Source: GCA-2687515 sp002687515 (lineage in GTDB: Bacteria; Pseudomonadota; Alphaproteobacteria; Rhodospirillales; UBA2165). Taken from it: a stretch of 64,000 nucleotides of DNA. A program made the translations under genes and the position numbers. Below the pieces are notes generated by a model that ran no database searches, was not told where the DNA came from, and was given only the letters and a program-made list of their open reading frames with translations. Position 1 is the first letter of the stretch, and every line of letters starts with the position of its first letter. The DNA is taken from assembly GCA_030745835.1 (NCBI GenBank), contig JASLNU010000073.1:1-64000 (forward strand). The letters are read 5' to 3'. This document shows positions 49,591 to 59,392 of the stretch, piece by piece.

Positions 49591-51264
49591 ATGGATAGAA
49601 ATCTGCAGGTGAGTTCCCGTTGGCGAACCCTCGCGCAAGTCGGGACATGGCCTGATATATTTGAGGATACGGCAAACAGATACCCGGACAACGAGGCACT
49701 TGTTTTCCGTGAAACGGGGCAAAGATATAGTTACAGGGAATATAGAGAAGAGATCCACAAAGTAGCCAGAGGCTTGCGCGCGCTGGGAATAGGACAAGGT
49801 ACCCATGTCGGCATCTGGATGACGAACCGCCCCGAATGGTGCTTCCTTCGCTGGGCAATTTACAAGCTTGGCGCCATTATGGTGCCCATTCACAGTCGCA
49901 ATAAAACCGAAGAATTATCGTACATTCTGAAGCAGAGCGACGTGGAAGTACTGGTGCTCGAGGAGACCTTCGTGGGGCAGACCGATGCGATCGGGATGCT
50001 CCTTGATTTGCTCCCTGATCTGGCGCGGCAGCAGGCAGGCAAAACGAGCACGGAAATTTTTCCCAGTTTGAGGACGGTGGTTTGCGTCAGCGGGCAGCGG
50101 TATCCGGGAACCTACACTTTTGACGAGGTTATTCGGATCGGTGCCGGTGTCAACCTGGAGGCTGGGGCGGTCAAGGCGGTTCCGGAAGATGTGATTCATA
50201 TTATCTACACCTCCGGAACCACGGGCTTTCCAAAAGGGGTCGTGACTCTCAGTTCCTGCAATATCGCTTTTTGTGCCATTTCCGCCGAGCTTTGCGAGAT
50301 GTCGGCGAGCGCGCGGTTCCTGAACCTAATGCCCTTCTCCGGCAATATCGGGCTATCTAATCTTGCCCTGCCGGTTCTCGACGGAGGTACATTTGTTGAC
50401 GGCGGTTCCGTATTCGATCCTTCGGCGTCACTACGGACTATTCAAGAGGAAAACATCACCCATGCCGTCTTCGTGCCGACAATGTTGCTGGATGTGCTCA
50501 ATGAGCCGGATTTTCCCCGCCGTGACACCTTGAGCCTGAAAAGGATCCTGTGCAGTGGCGCTCCGGTCCCGCAGACGCTGATCAAATCGGCAAAAGAGGC
50601 GTTGGGTGTGTCGCTTATGAATGTATATGGCCTTTCCGAGGCATCAGGATTGAGCACCTGGGTCCCACATGGGGACACTCCCGAGCACGTCGAGAAAAGC
50701 GTTGGTCGCGCAATGCCGCACTGCGAGGTTGCGATTCTTGACCCAAGGACGGATGCGCCTTGCCCGACAGGCGTGGAGGGAGAAATCTGCACACGAGAGG
50801 TCTTTCCAGGCAGTCAGCATATGAAGGGGTACTACAAGCAGCCGGACCTGACACGAGGAATCCTCCGGGATGGCTGGTTGCACAGTGGTGACCTGGGAAA
50901 GATGGACGAGGAGGGATACGTTTACCTAACCGGTAGAATCAAGGAAATGTTTACGGTTGGGGGGTTTAACGTATCACCTGTTGAAGTGGAGAATTTTCTG
51001 CTCAAACATCCAAAGGTGGCCAACGTTGCGGTTGTCGGTGTTCCCGATGACAGGCTTGGAGAAGTTGGTGCCGCTTTTGTAAAGTTGAAGCAAGGAGCGG
51101 CAGCCAACGAGAGCGAGATTCTGGAGTTTTGCAAAGCAAAGATTGCCGGTATGAAGGTCCCCAGATACGTATTTTTCATCGATGACTACCCCTTGAATCC
51201 ACAGGGAAAAGTTCAGAAATTCAAGCTTAAGGAACAATGTGCGAATCTGGTTCATCCCGGTTGA
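49591..51264 (+). CDS. AMP-forming acyl-CoA ligase
   Basis: From ATG 49591 (MDRNLQVSSRWRTL) the protein has about 557 residues of the ANL superfamily: IIYTSGTTGFPKGVV (P-loop), MNVYGLSEASG, GWLHSGDLGKMDEEGYVYLT and the catalytic-Lys end NPQGKVQKFKL. A GGGGGTGG lies 6 bases before this ATG; ATG 49576 is another choice, and the frame is open to 49438. It activates an unknown carboxylic acid as a CoA thioester, perhaps for the BadI-like hydrolase beside it. Confidence 0.9.
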   Translation: MDRNLQVSSRWRTLAQVGTWPDIFEDTANRYPDNEALVFRETGQRYSYREYREEIHKVARGLRALGIGQGTHVGIWMTNRPEWCFLRWAIYKLGAIMVPIHSRNKTEELSYILKQSDVEVLVLEETFVGQTDAIGMLLDLLPDLARQQAGKTSTEIFPSLRTVVCVSGQRYPGTYTFDEVIRIGAGVNLEAGAVKAVPEDVIHIIYTSGTTGFPKGVVTLSSCNIAFCAISAELCEMSASARFLNLMPFSGNIGLSNLALPVLDGGTFVDGGSVFDPSASLRTIQEENITHAVFVPTMLLDVLNEPDFPRRDTLSLKRILCSGAPVPQTLIKSAKEALGVSLMNVYGLSEASGLSTWVPHGDTPEHVEKSVGRAMPHCEVAILDPRTDAPCPTGVEGEICTREVFPGSQHMKGYYKQPDLTRGILRDGWLHSGDLGKMDEEGYVYLTGRIKEMFTVGGFNVSPVEVENFLLKHPKVANVAVVGVPDDRLGEVGAAFVKLKQGAAANESEILEFCKAKIAGMKVPRYVFFIDDYPLNPQGKVQKFKLKEQCANLVHPG

Positions 51265-51416
51265 TGTTATGCCACCCGCCGTTGATGCGCTAAGCGACGG
51301 TTTCCCGTACACCATCAAATGTCCGCTCAGGGTGGTGGTCTCAACTGATCGACGCAACACTTTATCTTAAATGGAAAGATGGAGTGTTTGATTATGGGTC
51401 GAAAATATCAGGGGTA

Positions 51417-52316
51417 ATGGCAATGAAAGTTACATTTCTAGGAACAGGAGCGGCATTTCCAGATCCGGAACGAGGGCAATCTGGTGTGCTCGTTACACTG
51501 TCGAATAATCGACATTTTCTATTGGATTGTGGCGCGGGCACGACCCGGCAACTGGTTTGTGCTGGTGTAGATCCCGCTGATGTCGAGTTAATCTGTTTGT
51601 CGCATCTTCATCACGACCATATATGCGATTTTCCGGCATTTATCATAACCGGTTGGATGTTCGAACGGCAAAATGCCCCCATTCTTTTGGGACCGAAGGG
51701 AGTCAGGCATTTTTCTGAGCACTTATTTGAAGACGGTGCTTTTAAAGGCGATTTCCTTGCCCGCTCCCATTACCAGGCGCGCAAGGACAATATTGAAGCA
51801 GTGCGTCCTGATATTCGTGAGATGGAACCGGGATGCGTCTATCAAGACGATGACATTAAGATCATCGCAGATTGGGTAGAACACATTCCCCGTGAAATAA
51901 GTGAATGTTTTGGCGTGAGAATTGAGGCGGAAAATCGCGTTATAGCCTTTTCCGGTGATACCGCCCCATGTGATGCGATGATTGAGCTAGCAAAAGACGC
52001 GGATTTATTGATCCACGAGTGTACATTCCCCGAGTCGTTTATCGAATATCGAAAAAAGACAGGCGTTGGAATTCATGCCCACACGAGTCCGAATGAGTTG
52101 GGGCGAATTGCTAAAATCGCAAACGTAAAGACTCTGGTTGCGACGCATTTTGGTCATTTCGACTCGACCAGTCCTGTATTGAAGAAGGCTGCCCGCAATC
52201 ACTTTCCAATTGATCTTATGGGGCCGCACTTGTTTGACGAAATGGCAGCAGACATAAGGCTGCTGTACGATGGGCCCCTGACTTTCGCCCGCGACTTGCT
52301 ACGTGTGGAGCTGTGA
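51417..52316 (+). CDS. Metallo-beta-lactamase-fold hydrolase, ribonuclease Z-like
   Basis: The ~299-residue protein starts MAMKVTFLGTGAAFPDPERG with the zinc motif HLHHDH (residues ~67-72), IAFSGDTAPCDAMI and LVATHFGH. This is the RNase Z/ElaC subgroup. Beside acyl-CoA genes it may be a thioesterase- or lactonase-like catabolic enzyme and not a tRNA nuclease. ATG 51417 follows AGGGG by 4 bases; the frame extends to 51384. Confidence 0.85.
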   Translation: MAMKVTFLGTGAAFPDPERGQSGVLVTLSNNRHFLLDCGAGTTRQLVCAGVDPADVELICLSHLHHDHICDFPAFIITGWMFERQNAPILLGPKGVRHFSEHLFEDGAFKGDFLARSHYQARKDNIEAVRPDIREMEPGCVYQDDDIKIIADWVEHIPREISECFGVRIEAENRVIAFSGDTAPCDAMIELAKDADLLIHECTFPESFIEYRKKTGVGIHAHTSPNELGRIAKIANVKTLVATHFGHFDSTSPVLKKAARNHFPIDLMGPHLFDEMAADIRLLYDGPLTFARDLLRVEL

Positions 52317-52356
52317 TCCGATAACCTGACTTAGAAATGTAATAAACGGAACTTCA

Positions 52357-52893
52357 ATGGAAATAGATCGGTCAGATATCGAACAAATTTTGAAGTTAAT
52401 CGACGGCGCTCCGTTCGATATCATCCACATTGAGTGGAAAGGACTAAAAGTTTCTTTGATAAGAGGTTCGGACGGGGCATTTGATTCCAACGACCTCTCG
52501 GTATTTTCGTCCCCGGCGGATCCCGGTACAAGTGCGGTCGAAGAGCAACCACAACCTCTTTCACCCGAAAATGGTCGAATCGTGGTCGAGCGGCAAAGTG
52601 AGCCGGCACCGACGTCTCTCAGAAGCGAAACAAATTATTCTGGATCGTCTCTTGCCGTAAAATCGCCGACTGTTGGTACGTTTTACCGCCGACAGGAACC
52701 AAGTGCGCCGCCTTTCGTAGAGGAAGGTGCCAGGGTGGAAAAAGGGGATACGCTTTGCTTGATTGAGGTAATGAAAGTCTTCACGGCCATTACCGCCGGA
52801 AAGTCGGGAACAGTTGAACGCATACTGGTCGAAGACGGCGCGATGGTCGAATTTGATCAAACATTGTTCTTGATAGCAGACGATGCCGAATAG
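52357..52893 (+). CDS. Biotin carboxyl carrier protein
   Basis: The 178-residue protein has an AccB-type N-terminal region, a Pro/Glu-rich linker (about 55-95) and a biotinyl domain with the biotin Lys at K140 in LIEVMKVF (the usual EAMKM/EVMKV motif), flanked by KSPTVGTFYR. It carries carboxybiotin between carboxylase and transferase subunits. It overlaps the start of the broken biotin carboxylase gene. Confidence 0.92.
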   Translation: MEIDRSDIEQILKLIDGAPFDIIHIEWKGLKVSLIRGSDGAFDSNDLSVFSSPADPGTSAVEEQPQPLSPENGRIVVERQSEPAPTSLRSETNYSGSSLAVKSPTVGTFYRRQEPSAPPFVEEGARVEKGDTLCLIEVMKVFTAITAGKSGTVERILVEDGAMVEFDQTLFLIADDAE

Positions 52894-53146
52894 CAAACCG
52901 TCAATTCGACGTATACCGGTAGCGAATAGAGGAGAGATTGCGGCGCGAATTATACGTGCATGCGACGCCGGCGGCATTGAATCAGTTATAGCCGTAAGGA
53001 CGGCCGACCAAAATAGCCTGCCGGCGAAACTCGCGACACGTTCTGTTTGCATTGGGCCCGCCGCGGCTCGGGACAGTTATTTACGACCCGAATTAATTGT
53101 TCAGGCTGCATTAGGCTCCGAATGTGACGCCGTGCACCCAGGCTAA
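52883..53146 (+). pseudogene. Biotin carboxylase, N-terminal fragment only
   Basis: The frame begins MPNSKPSIRRIPVANRGEIA and continues as a biotin carboxylase N-terminal domain (ARIIRACDAGGIESVIAV) to SECDAVHPG, where a TAA replaces the expected continuation (YGFLAEN in intact enzymes). The bases after it do not resume the family sequence in any frame I tried by eye. About 87 of the usual ~450 residues remain. A deletion joining this to the carboxyltransferase gene 62 bases later is likely. A biotin carboxylase encoded elsewhere could replace it. Confidence 0.88.
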
Positions 53147-53207
53147 GATCGACCGGTTGTTGTCGCGCAGAAATGACCCTTAACCGACCTAATTCGAGAT
53201 TCGCATC

Positions 53208-54674
53208 ATGAAAAAAATGTCATTTGTAGACACCACGTTTAGAGATGGTCACCACAGCCTTTGGGCGATGGGAATGCGCACCGGCATGATGGTCCCGATG
53301 GCGGAACAAATGGATGAAATCGGTTTTAAATCGATAGAGGTTTGTGGGGCCGGTCATTTAAGAAAGTGCATTGGCGAACTAAAAGAAAACCCGTGGGAAC
53401 GTATAAGCCTGATGGCCAAGAACATAAAAAAAACTCCAACTACTTTCATGATGGCGCCAACGGTTTCAGTATTTGATGTAACACCATATTCGGTACTCAA
53501 AGTTTATATCGAACGTCTAACCGCCCATGGCATCAGACGAATTCAAATTATCGAGTCATCCAATGATTTCGACAATCGGCTTCCAGTGGTCCTGGATATG
53601 ATTAGAGCCCAGGGGGTTCAAATAGTAATAGGATTGGTTTATTCAATATCTCCCAAGCACACCGATGAATATTTTGCCGCAAAGGCAGCGCATGCGGCCT
53701 CATTCGATCCGGATGCGATTTTTATCAAAGATCCCGCAGGTTTATTAACTCCTGAACGCACCCTTACACTCGTTCCGAGTGTATTGTCTCAGGCGGGTGA
53801 TGTGCCAGTTGAATTCCACGGCCACTGCACGACTGGCCTCATGCCTGTGTGTTACGTGGAAGCAATGAAACTGGGAATAGAGGCCGTGCATACGGCGGTT
53901 CCTCCACTGGCAAATGGATCCTCCCAACCTTCGGTTTTTAATGTGGAAAGAAATGCTCGATTGCTTGACTTAGAACCAACCATTGACGTCAAAAGATTGG
54001 AACCCGTTTCACGCCATTTCTTGGAAATCGCAGAACGAGAAGGCTTGCCGATCGGTATGCCCTTGGAATATGACCTATCGCAATATGTGCACCATATACC
54101 GGGAGGTGTGATTTCCCATCTAAGGCATCAGTTAACCCAAATCGGTGTCGTTGATCGTATGGATGAAATCCTAGTTGAGGTCGGAAAAGTAAGAGCCGAA
54201 TTGGGCTATCCCATAATGGTTACACCTTTCTCCCAGTTCGTTTGTTCTCAGGCGACCCTCAATGTGATTACTGGAGAGCGTTACAAGCAGATCACGGATG
54301 AAGTCATTCAGCTAGTAATGGGTCATTGGGGAATGGAGGCTGCATCCGATGTTGATCCCGAAGTCAAGGACCGGATTTGCAGCGTCCCTAGAGCCAAGAG
54401 ATTTGAAAATTGGGAGGTAGAAGAGCTTGAGATTTCTGAAGTCAGGCAAAAGTTAGGTGGTCCATCATTGTCCGATGACGAACTTATTTTGCGGTACATC
54501 GCTCCGTTGAGTGAAATCAACGAGATGCATGAAGCCGGCCCAGCGAAAATGTACGCAACAGGTGAAAAACCAATTTCTTATTTAATTCGAGAGCTCTTGA
54601 ACCGGAAGGAGTTCGGCTCGATTGCCGTTCAGGCCGGAAATGACTCAGTCCAGTTTAAGTCACGGTCGTCTTAA
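53208..54674 (+). CDS. Biotin-dependent carboxyltransferase (PycB/OadA-like HMGL fold)
   Basis: The 488-residue protein has SFVDTTFRDGHHSLWA (metal and substrate site), the carbamylated-Lys region IFIKDPAGLLTPE and FHGHCTTG with metal-binding His. A PYC/OadA-like C-terminal part follows (VDVDPEVKDRI..), with no biotinyl domain at the end; the carrier is the separate gene at 52357. It transfers CO2 to pyruvate or an acyl-CoA; the acceptor is unknown. Its codon use is noticeably more AT-rich than the genes on either side of the block. Confidence 0.88.
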   Translation: MKKMSFVDTTFRDGHHSLWAMGMRTGMMVPMAEQMDEIGFKSIEVCGAGHLRKCIGELKENPWERISLMAKNIKKTPTTFMMAPTVSVFDVTPYSVLKVYIERLTAHGIRRIQIIESSNDFDNRLPVVLDMIRAQGVQIVIGLVYSISPKHTDEYFAAKAAHAASFDPDAIFIKDPAGLLTPERTLTLVPSVLSQAGDVPVEFHGHCTTGLMPVCYVEAMKLGIEAVHTAVPPLANGSSQPSVFNVERNARLLDLEPTIDVKRLEPVSRHFLEIAEREGLPIGMPLEYDLSQYVHHIPGGVISHLRHQLTQIGVVDRMDEILVEVGKVRAELGYPIMVTPFSQFVCSQATLNVITGERYKQITDEVIQLVMGHWGMEAASDVDPEVKDRICSVPRAKRFENWEVEELEISEVRQKLGGPSLSDDELILRYIAPLSEINEMHEAGPAKMYATGEKPISYLIRELLNRKEFGSIAVQAGNDSVQFKSRSS

Positions 54675-55325
54675 ATGGCCCCTGCATATATTCAATCACA
54701 TATAGATAGAAACGATATATCCGCTCCGGGTCGTTAGCGGTCATTCAGCCGATTTCCCAGGAACCTCCGCTTTCGGCGGGTATGGAGGACGTTCATCGTG
54801 GTACCAAAAACACATTTGGTCTTTATGCCTCGGCGGTTAACAAGAGAAATAAGAATGTGCTCATTCCAACATGCGATGCCGGTTTTCTGTTTACCCGTTA
54901 ATCGAATGGGCCGCGAATTCGAGGCGGTGCCCAACCGTTTGACGATGCATTATTGGCGCAAACCGACCGAATTCCTTGTCGCGACCACTTGATAAGTTCT
55001 TGATACGTTCTATATAATACCCCTGCTCTTTTACATCGTGAATATGGAAACGTGACGGAGCGTCCCGGGGGCGCGAACCGTTGGCTGCCGCTTGCGTTCA
55101 ATTTCTCCCCGTCGCCATGCCGTCGCCGCATGGCTCGGGGCGGGTTTTGGCGTGTATGGCGATGGCCGGCCCGGCGGCGGCGCCCAAAAAAACGGTATAA
55201 AGCGGTATAAAACGGTATGAATGATGATGAACCGGTATGGTCGATTCCGGTGAAAAGTGTCGCATTCGCCATGCGGATTGGGCATGGCTGAGGAAGCAGC
55301 CCGGCCATCCCCAGCCGGGCTAGAG
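54675..55325. other. Non-coding interval with 10-bp-spaced GGTAT repeats and a REP
   Basis: No convincing gene is seen between the two convergent genes. CGGTAT occurs at 55193, 55203, 55213 and 55233, that is at exact 10-base steps. A GC-rich REP-like palindrome (CCCGGCCATCCCCAGCCGGGC) lies at 55298-55321. The short frames have no ribosome binding site or motif. Confidence 0.55.
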
Positions 55326-56195
55326 TCAGGCCGCCGGGAAATATTTATCCAGCCAGTCCTTGACCAGGTTGATCACCCGGGGATCGTTTTCGCCGAACAT
55401 GAAGTGGTCGACGCCGGACATGATGTAGAGCTCGGCGTTTTCGCCGGCGTGGGTAAAGAGGTCGATCGAGCCCGACGGCCGCACCACCACATCGGCGGCG
55501 GCGTGGACGATCAGCAAGGGGCGCGGCGCGACGCGGGCGACATGGTCCTGGGGCGAAAAATCGTAGGTGGCGATCGCCGTCTGCACCGAAAAATCGAAAA
55601 TCGAGCGTTCGTCGATATTGGCGCGCACGGGTTCCGGGATGGGCACGATATCGAAGCGGTGGGCGCGCGCCGCCGCTTCGCCGGCGGCCAGCTTGGCGCG
55701 GCCCTCCTCGAGCATGCCTGAAAACTTGGCCCAGGCTTCCGGCGTCGCATGCAACTCGCGGAAAAAGCGGTCCGAATTGCCCCAGCCGCCCTGGGCGATG
55801 ACCGCCTTGGCGCGCCCGTCCTCGGCCGCCGCCGAGGTGGCGACGATGGCGCCGTAGCTGGTGCCGAGGAGGCCGATGCGGTCGGGGTCCACTTCGGGCC
55901 GGGTAGCTAAGTAATCGATGGCGGCGCGGCAATCATTGATTTCCTCGGCCGGCACGACGACCCCCGGCGGCCCCTCACTTTCGCCGCAGCCCCTGAAATC
56001 GAAACGCATGCAGGCATAGCCCCAGCCCGGAAACTGGGACGACGACCAGCGTTGCGCCGGCCCGTCCTTGTGGCCGCCGAAGCCGTGCATGATGACGAAG
56101 GCGGGCAGGCGCGCGCCGTCCTCAAGATTGTCCGGTTTATGGAAAATGCCCGCCAGCTTGAGGCCGTCCGATTGAAAGCTGATATCCTCGTGCAT
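55326..56195 (-). CDS. Alpha/beta hydrolase (dienelactone hydrolase/X-Pro peptidase-like)
   Basis: Start ATG 56195 (MHEDISFQSDGLKLAG) follows GGGGGAAAC. The ~289-residue protein has VIMHGFGGHKDG (oxyanion region), the nucleophile elbow GLLGTSYGA and the catalytic His region GVDHFMFGE. It belongs to the alpha/beta hydrolase superfamily. Substrate unknown. It is alone on the minus strand, just after the RND operon. Confidence 0.88.
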   Translation of the reverse strand: MHEDISFQSDGLKLAGIFHKPDNLEDGARLPAFVIMHGFGGHKDGPAQRWSSSQFPGWGYACMRFDFRGCGESEGPPGVVVPAEEINDCRAAIDYLATRPEVDPDRIGLLGTSYGAIVATSAAAEDGRAKAVIAQGGWGNSDRFFRELHATPEAWAKFSGMLEEGRAKLAAGEAAARAHRFDIVPIPEPVRANIDERSIFDFSVQTAIATYDFSPQDHVARVAPRPLLIVHAAADVVVRPSGSIDLFTHAGENAELYIMSGVDHFMFGENDPRVINLVKDWLDKYFPAA

Positions 56196-56263
56196 GATGT
56201 TTCCCCCGGGATTGCCGAAATGGATTCTGTTCAATCCTGGACCGCGGTCAAGCCTTGCCTGCG

Positions 56264-59200
56264 CTATTCCGCCGGCGCCGCCACCGCCTCGGGCGCCTCG
56301 GGTTCCACCTTTGAGGTGAGGCCGAAATCATCGAAGATGGTGTAAAGGGCCGGCAGCAGGAACAGGATCAAAACCGTCGCCGTCAGCAATCCGAAGGCGA
56401 TGCTGGCCACCAGCGGGATCAATACCTGCGCCTGCAGGCTCTGTTCGGTGAGCAGCGGCAGCAAACCCATGATGGTCGTCGCGGTGGTCAGGAAGACGGC
56501 GCGGAACCGCATTTTGGCGGCGTGGGCAGCGGCAACGCCAGCGCTTTCCCCGGCGCGGCGCTGGATGCGGATGAACTGCATCAGCAAGATGGCGTTGTTG
56601 ACGACGACCCCGGCCAGGGACGCGAAGCCGACGATGCTCGGCATCGAAAGATCGAGGCCCAGCAACAGGTGCCCCCAGACGACGCCGATCATGCCCAAGG
56701 GAATGGTGACCATGACGATCAGCGGTTCCAGGTAATTGCGGAACAGGAAGCTCAAGAGCAGGAAGACGCCGACCAGGCCGACGGCGAAACCGTTGCGCAC
56801 CGAGTTTCCGGTTTCGGCGCCCTGGCGCGCCTGGCCGCGGATATCGTAACTGACGCCAGGTAATTTTCTGGCCAGTTCGGGAAAAAACCGGGCTTTGGTA
56901 TCGTTGATGATCTCTTCGGTGTTGGCGATGTTGGTGTCGACCTCGCCCCGGATGGTTGCCGTGCGCCTTCGGTCGACGCGGTTGATGCGGGCGACGCCGC
57001 GCCCGGGTTCGAGGGTTGCAACGGCGCCGACCGGGATCTGGGCGCCGCCGGTTGCGGTGACGCTGAAGAATTCGAGATCGTTGAGGCTGTCCTTGTCGCC
57101 CCGGGCCAGGCGGACATCGATTTCATAGGCTTCCTGGCCGACCTGAATTTCGCGCGCCGTGCGTCCGTGAAAGGCGGCGCGCAATTGGCGGGCGATCATC
57201 TCGGCGCTGAGGCCGAGCGAGGTGGCGCCGGCCTTTAGGCGGAGGCGGATTTCGGGCTTGCCCGGCCGCAAGTCGTCGGAAAGGTCGAGAACCCCCCGGT
57301 ACGATGCGAGCCAGTCCTGCAGGGCCAGCGAGGCGGCCTTCAATTCGCCCAGAACGTCGCCCTGCAAACGGATATCGATGGCGCGGCCGGCCGGACCAAG
57401 GATCGGTTCGGTGAATTTGAGGCCGATCACATCGGGCTGCTTGCCGACCCTTCGGCGCCAGCGCTCGAGAAGCTTATCGGCGCCTATGGTGCGGAGTTCG
57501 GTGCTCAGAATGTCGACCGAAACGGTGGCGATATGGGGCCCCGCCTCGAAGGCGTCGATGTTCTCGTTGAACCGGATATTGATGTTTTTGACCAGGCGCG
57601 CACCGCCAGGCTGGTCTGGGGACAACTCCTTATCGATCTCCAGCATGGCGGTGGAAACGCGGTCCACCAGGGCCTTGGTGCGCGCCAGCGGCGTCCCTTG
57701 CGGCAGAAGCACGCGGGCCTCGACCACATCGCCCTCGATATCGGGGAAAGCCCGGAATTTAAGATGGCCGCCGGCGATCATGCTCATCGAAGCCAGGAAC
57801 ACCATCAGGATCAGCCCGACGGTCAGATAGCGCCAACGGATCGCCCAGCCGACGCCGCGCGCCAGCGGCCCGTCGCGCACCCAATCGATGCCGGCCTCCA
57901 GCTTTTGGCGGATCACCGCCGGCGGTCGCTCCGCCGCGCGCCGCATCGACCCCGATATATGATGGGGCAGGACCAGGAAGGCTTCGATCAGGCTGACGCT
58001 CAAGACCAACAACAAAATGATCGGCATGAATTTGAGGATATTGCCGATATCGCCCTTGATGAAGGCGAGGCTGCCGAACACGAAGATGGTGGTCAGGAAC
58101 GAGGAAATGACACCGGGCGCCACCTGTTTGGTGCCGTCTATCGCCGCCTGCAATGGCGGCGATCCCTTGCGCACATGGGCGGCGATGTTTTCCGATATGA
58201 CGATGGCGTCATCGACCAGAATTCCGATGCCGATCAAGAGGCCGACCATGGTGATCATGTCGAACGACAGGCCGGCCAGCGCCATCGCGGTGATCGCGCC
58301 CAGGAAGGAAACCGGGAACCCCATCGCCACCCAAAACGAAAAGCGCGCGCTGAAGAACAGCCAGAGCGTGATCAAGACCAGGATCAGGCCCTGCCAGCCG
58401 TTCCTGATCAAAAGCGAAAGCCGGTCGTCGACGATCGAGGATATGTCGCGGGTGATGGTGAAACTGACGCCGGGCGGCGCCGTCCGGCGCGCCTCGTCGA
58501 GGAAGTCCTTGACCGCGCCGATCACTTTCAGGGTGTCCTGGTTGCGGGTCTTGAGAATTTCCAGAATCGCGGCGCGCTGCCCGTTGAAATCGACGCGGGC
58601 TTCCGACAATTCAAACATGTCGGTGATTTTGGCGATGTCGCCGAGGCGGATTTCGGCGCCGCTGTCCGAGCCGACCACCACCAGGTCACTGAATTCCAAG
58701 GGGTTGCGGCGCTCGTCGTCGAAGCGCACCAAAATATCGCTGGTCGAGGTTTCGATCGTGCCGGCGGGCAGATCGTAGCTTTGCCGGGCGATGATGCCGG
58801 CGATATCGTTGACGCTGATGCCATACTGACGCATGGTTTGCGCCGGTACCTCGATGCGGATCTGGTGATCGGAAAAGCCCTTGACGTTGACCTGCGATAC
58901 CTTGCCGGTGGCCAATAGCTGGTCCTTGATGTTCTCGGCATAGGATTTGAGGTCGGGCGCCGACATCGGCCCGGTGACGGCGATGGCGGCGACGAAATCG
59001 ATCAGCCCGATTTGCCTGATCGTCGGGTCCTCGGCCTCGGCTGGGAAATTGTCGATGGCCTCGATCTCGGTCTTGATCTCGGTGAGGAAGACGTCGAAAT
59101 CGCGCCCTTCGATCATTTCGGCGGTTGCCGAGCCGAAGTTTTCGCGCGCATCGCAGCGGATTTCCTCGACATCCTTGACCGTTTCGACAGCGTCCTCGAT

Positions 59201-59392
59201 ACGCCGGCAAATGGCTTCCTCGACCTCTTCGGCGGCGGCGCCGGGATACAAAACCTTGATCTCGACCTCGTCGGCCGGGATCACCGGAAAGGTTTCGCGC
59301 TTGACACTGGGCGCGGCGATCAGGCCGACGGCGATGAACAGCGCCATGACCAGGTTGGCGGCGGTCGGATGATGAACGAAATAACGGAGCAT
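56264..59392 (-). CDS. RND efflux transporter permease
   Basis: The 1042-residue protein has the RND plan: helix 1 (MLRYFVHHPTAANLVMALFI), two large periplasmic loops, and two groups of helices, with the proton-relay helix around GLLIGIGILVDDAIVISENI (D/D pair). It drives proton-coupled export of hydrophobic compounds. Its ATG overlaps the adaptor stop codon by one base. The region ends in a conserved AVAAPAE tail. Confidence 0.95.
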   Translation of the reverse strand: MLRYFVHHPTAANLVMALFIAVGLIAAPSVKRETFPVIPADEVEIKVLYPGAAAEEVEEAICRRIEDAVETVKDVEEIRCDARENFGSATAEMIEGRDFDVFLTEIKTEIEAIDNFPAEAEDPTIRQIGLIDFVAAIAVTGPMSAPDLKSYAENIKDQLLATGKVSQVNVKGFSDHQIRIEVPAQTMRQYGISVNDIAGIIARQSYDLPAGTIETSTSDILVRFDDERRNPLEFSDLVVVGSDSGAEIRLGDIAKITDMFELSEARVDFNGQRAAILEILKTRNQDTLKVIGAVKDFLDEARRTAPPGVSFTITRDISSIVDDRLSLLIRNGWQGLILVLITLWLFFSARFSFWVAMGFPVSFLGAITAMALAGLSFDMITMVGLLIGIGILVDDAIVISENIAAHVRKGSPPLQAAIDGTKQVAPGVISSFLTTIFVFGSLAFIKGDIGNILKFMPIILLLVLSVSLIEAFLVLPHHISGSMRRAAERPPAVIRQKLEAGIDWVRDGPLARGVGWAIRWRYLTVGLILMVFLASMSMIAGGHLKFRAFPDIEGDVVEARVLLPQGTPLARTKALVDRVSTAMLEIDKELSPDQPGGARLVKNINIRFNENIDAFEAGPHIATVSVDILSTELRTIGADKLLERWRRRVGKQPDVIGLKFTEPILGPAGRAIDIRLQGDVLGELKAASLALQDWLASYRGVLDLSDDLRPGKPEIRLRLKAGATSLGLSAEMIARQLRAAFHGRTAREIQVGQEAYEIDVRLARGDKDSLNDLEFFSVTATGGAQIPVGAVATLEPGRGVARINRVDRRRTATIRGEVDTNIANTEEIINDTKARFFPELARKLPGVSYDIRGQARQGAETGNSVRNGFAVGLVGVFLLLSFLFRNYLEPLIVMVTIPLGMIGVVWGHLLLGLDLSMPSIVGFASLAGVVVNNAILLMQFIRIQRRAGESAGVAAAHAAKMRFRAVFLTTATTIMGLLPLLTEQSLQAQVLIPLVASIAFGLLTATVLILFLLPALYTIFDDFGLTSKVEPEAPEAVAAPAE

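Noticed and set aside
57533..58918. A 461-codon plus-strand frame inside the RND permease gene
   Set aside because: The minus-strand permease has all family motifs; the plus frame is His/Gln/Asp-rich shadow sequence.
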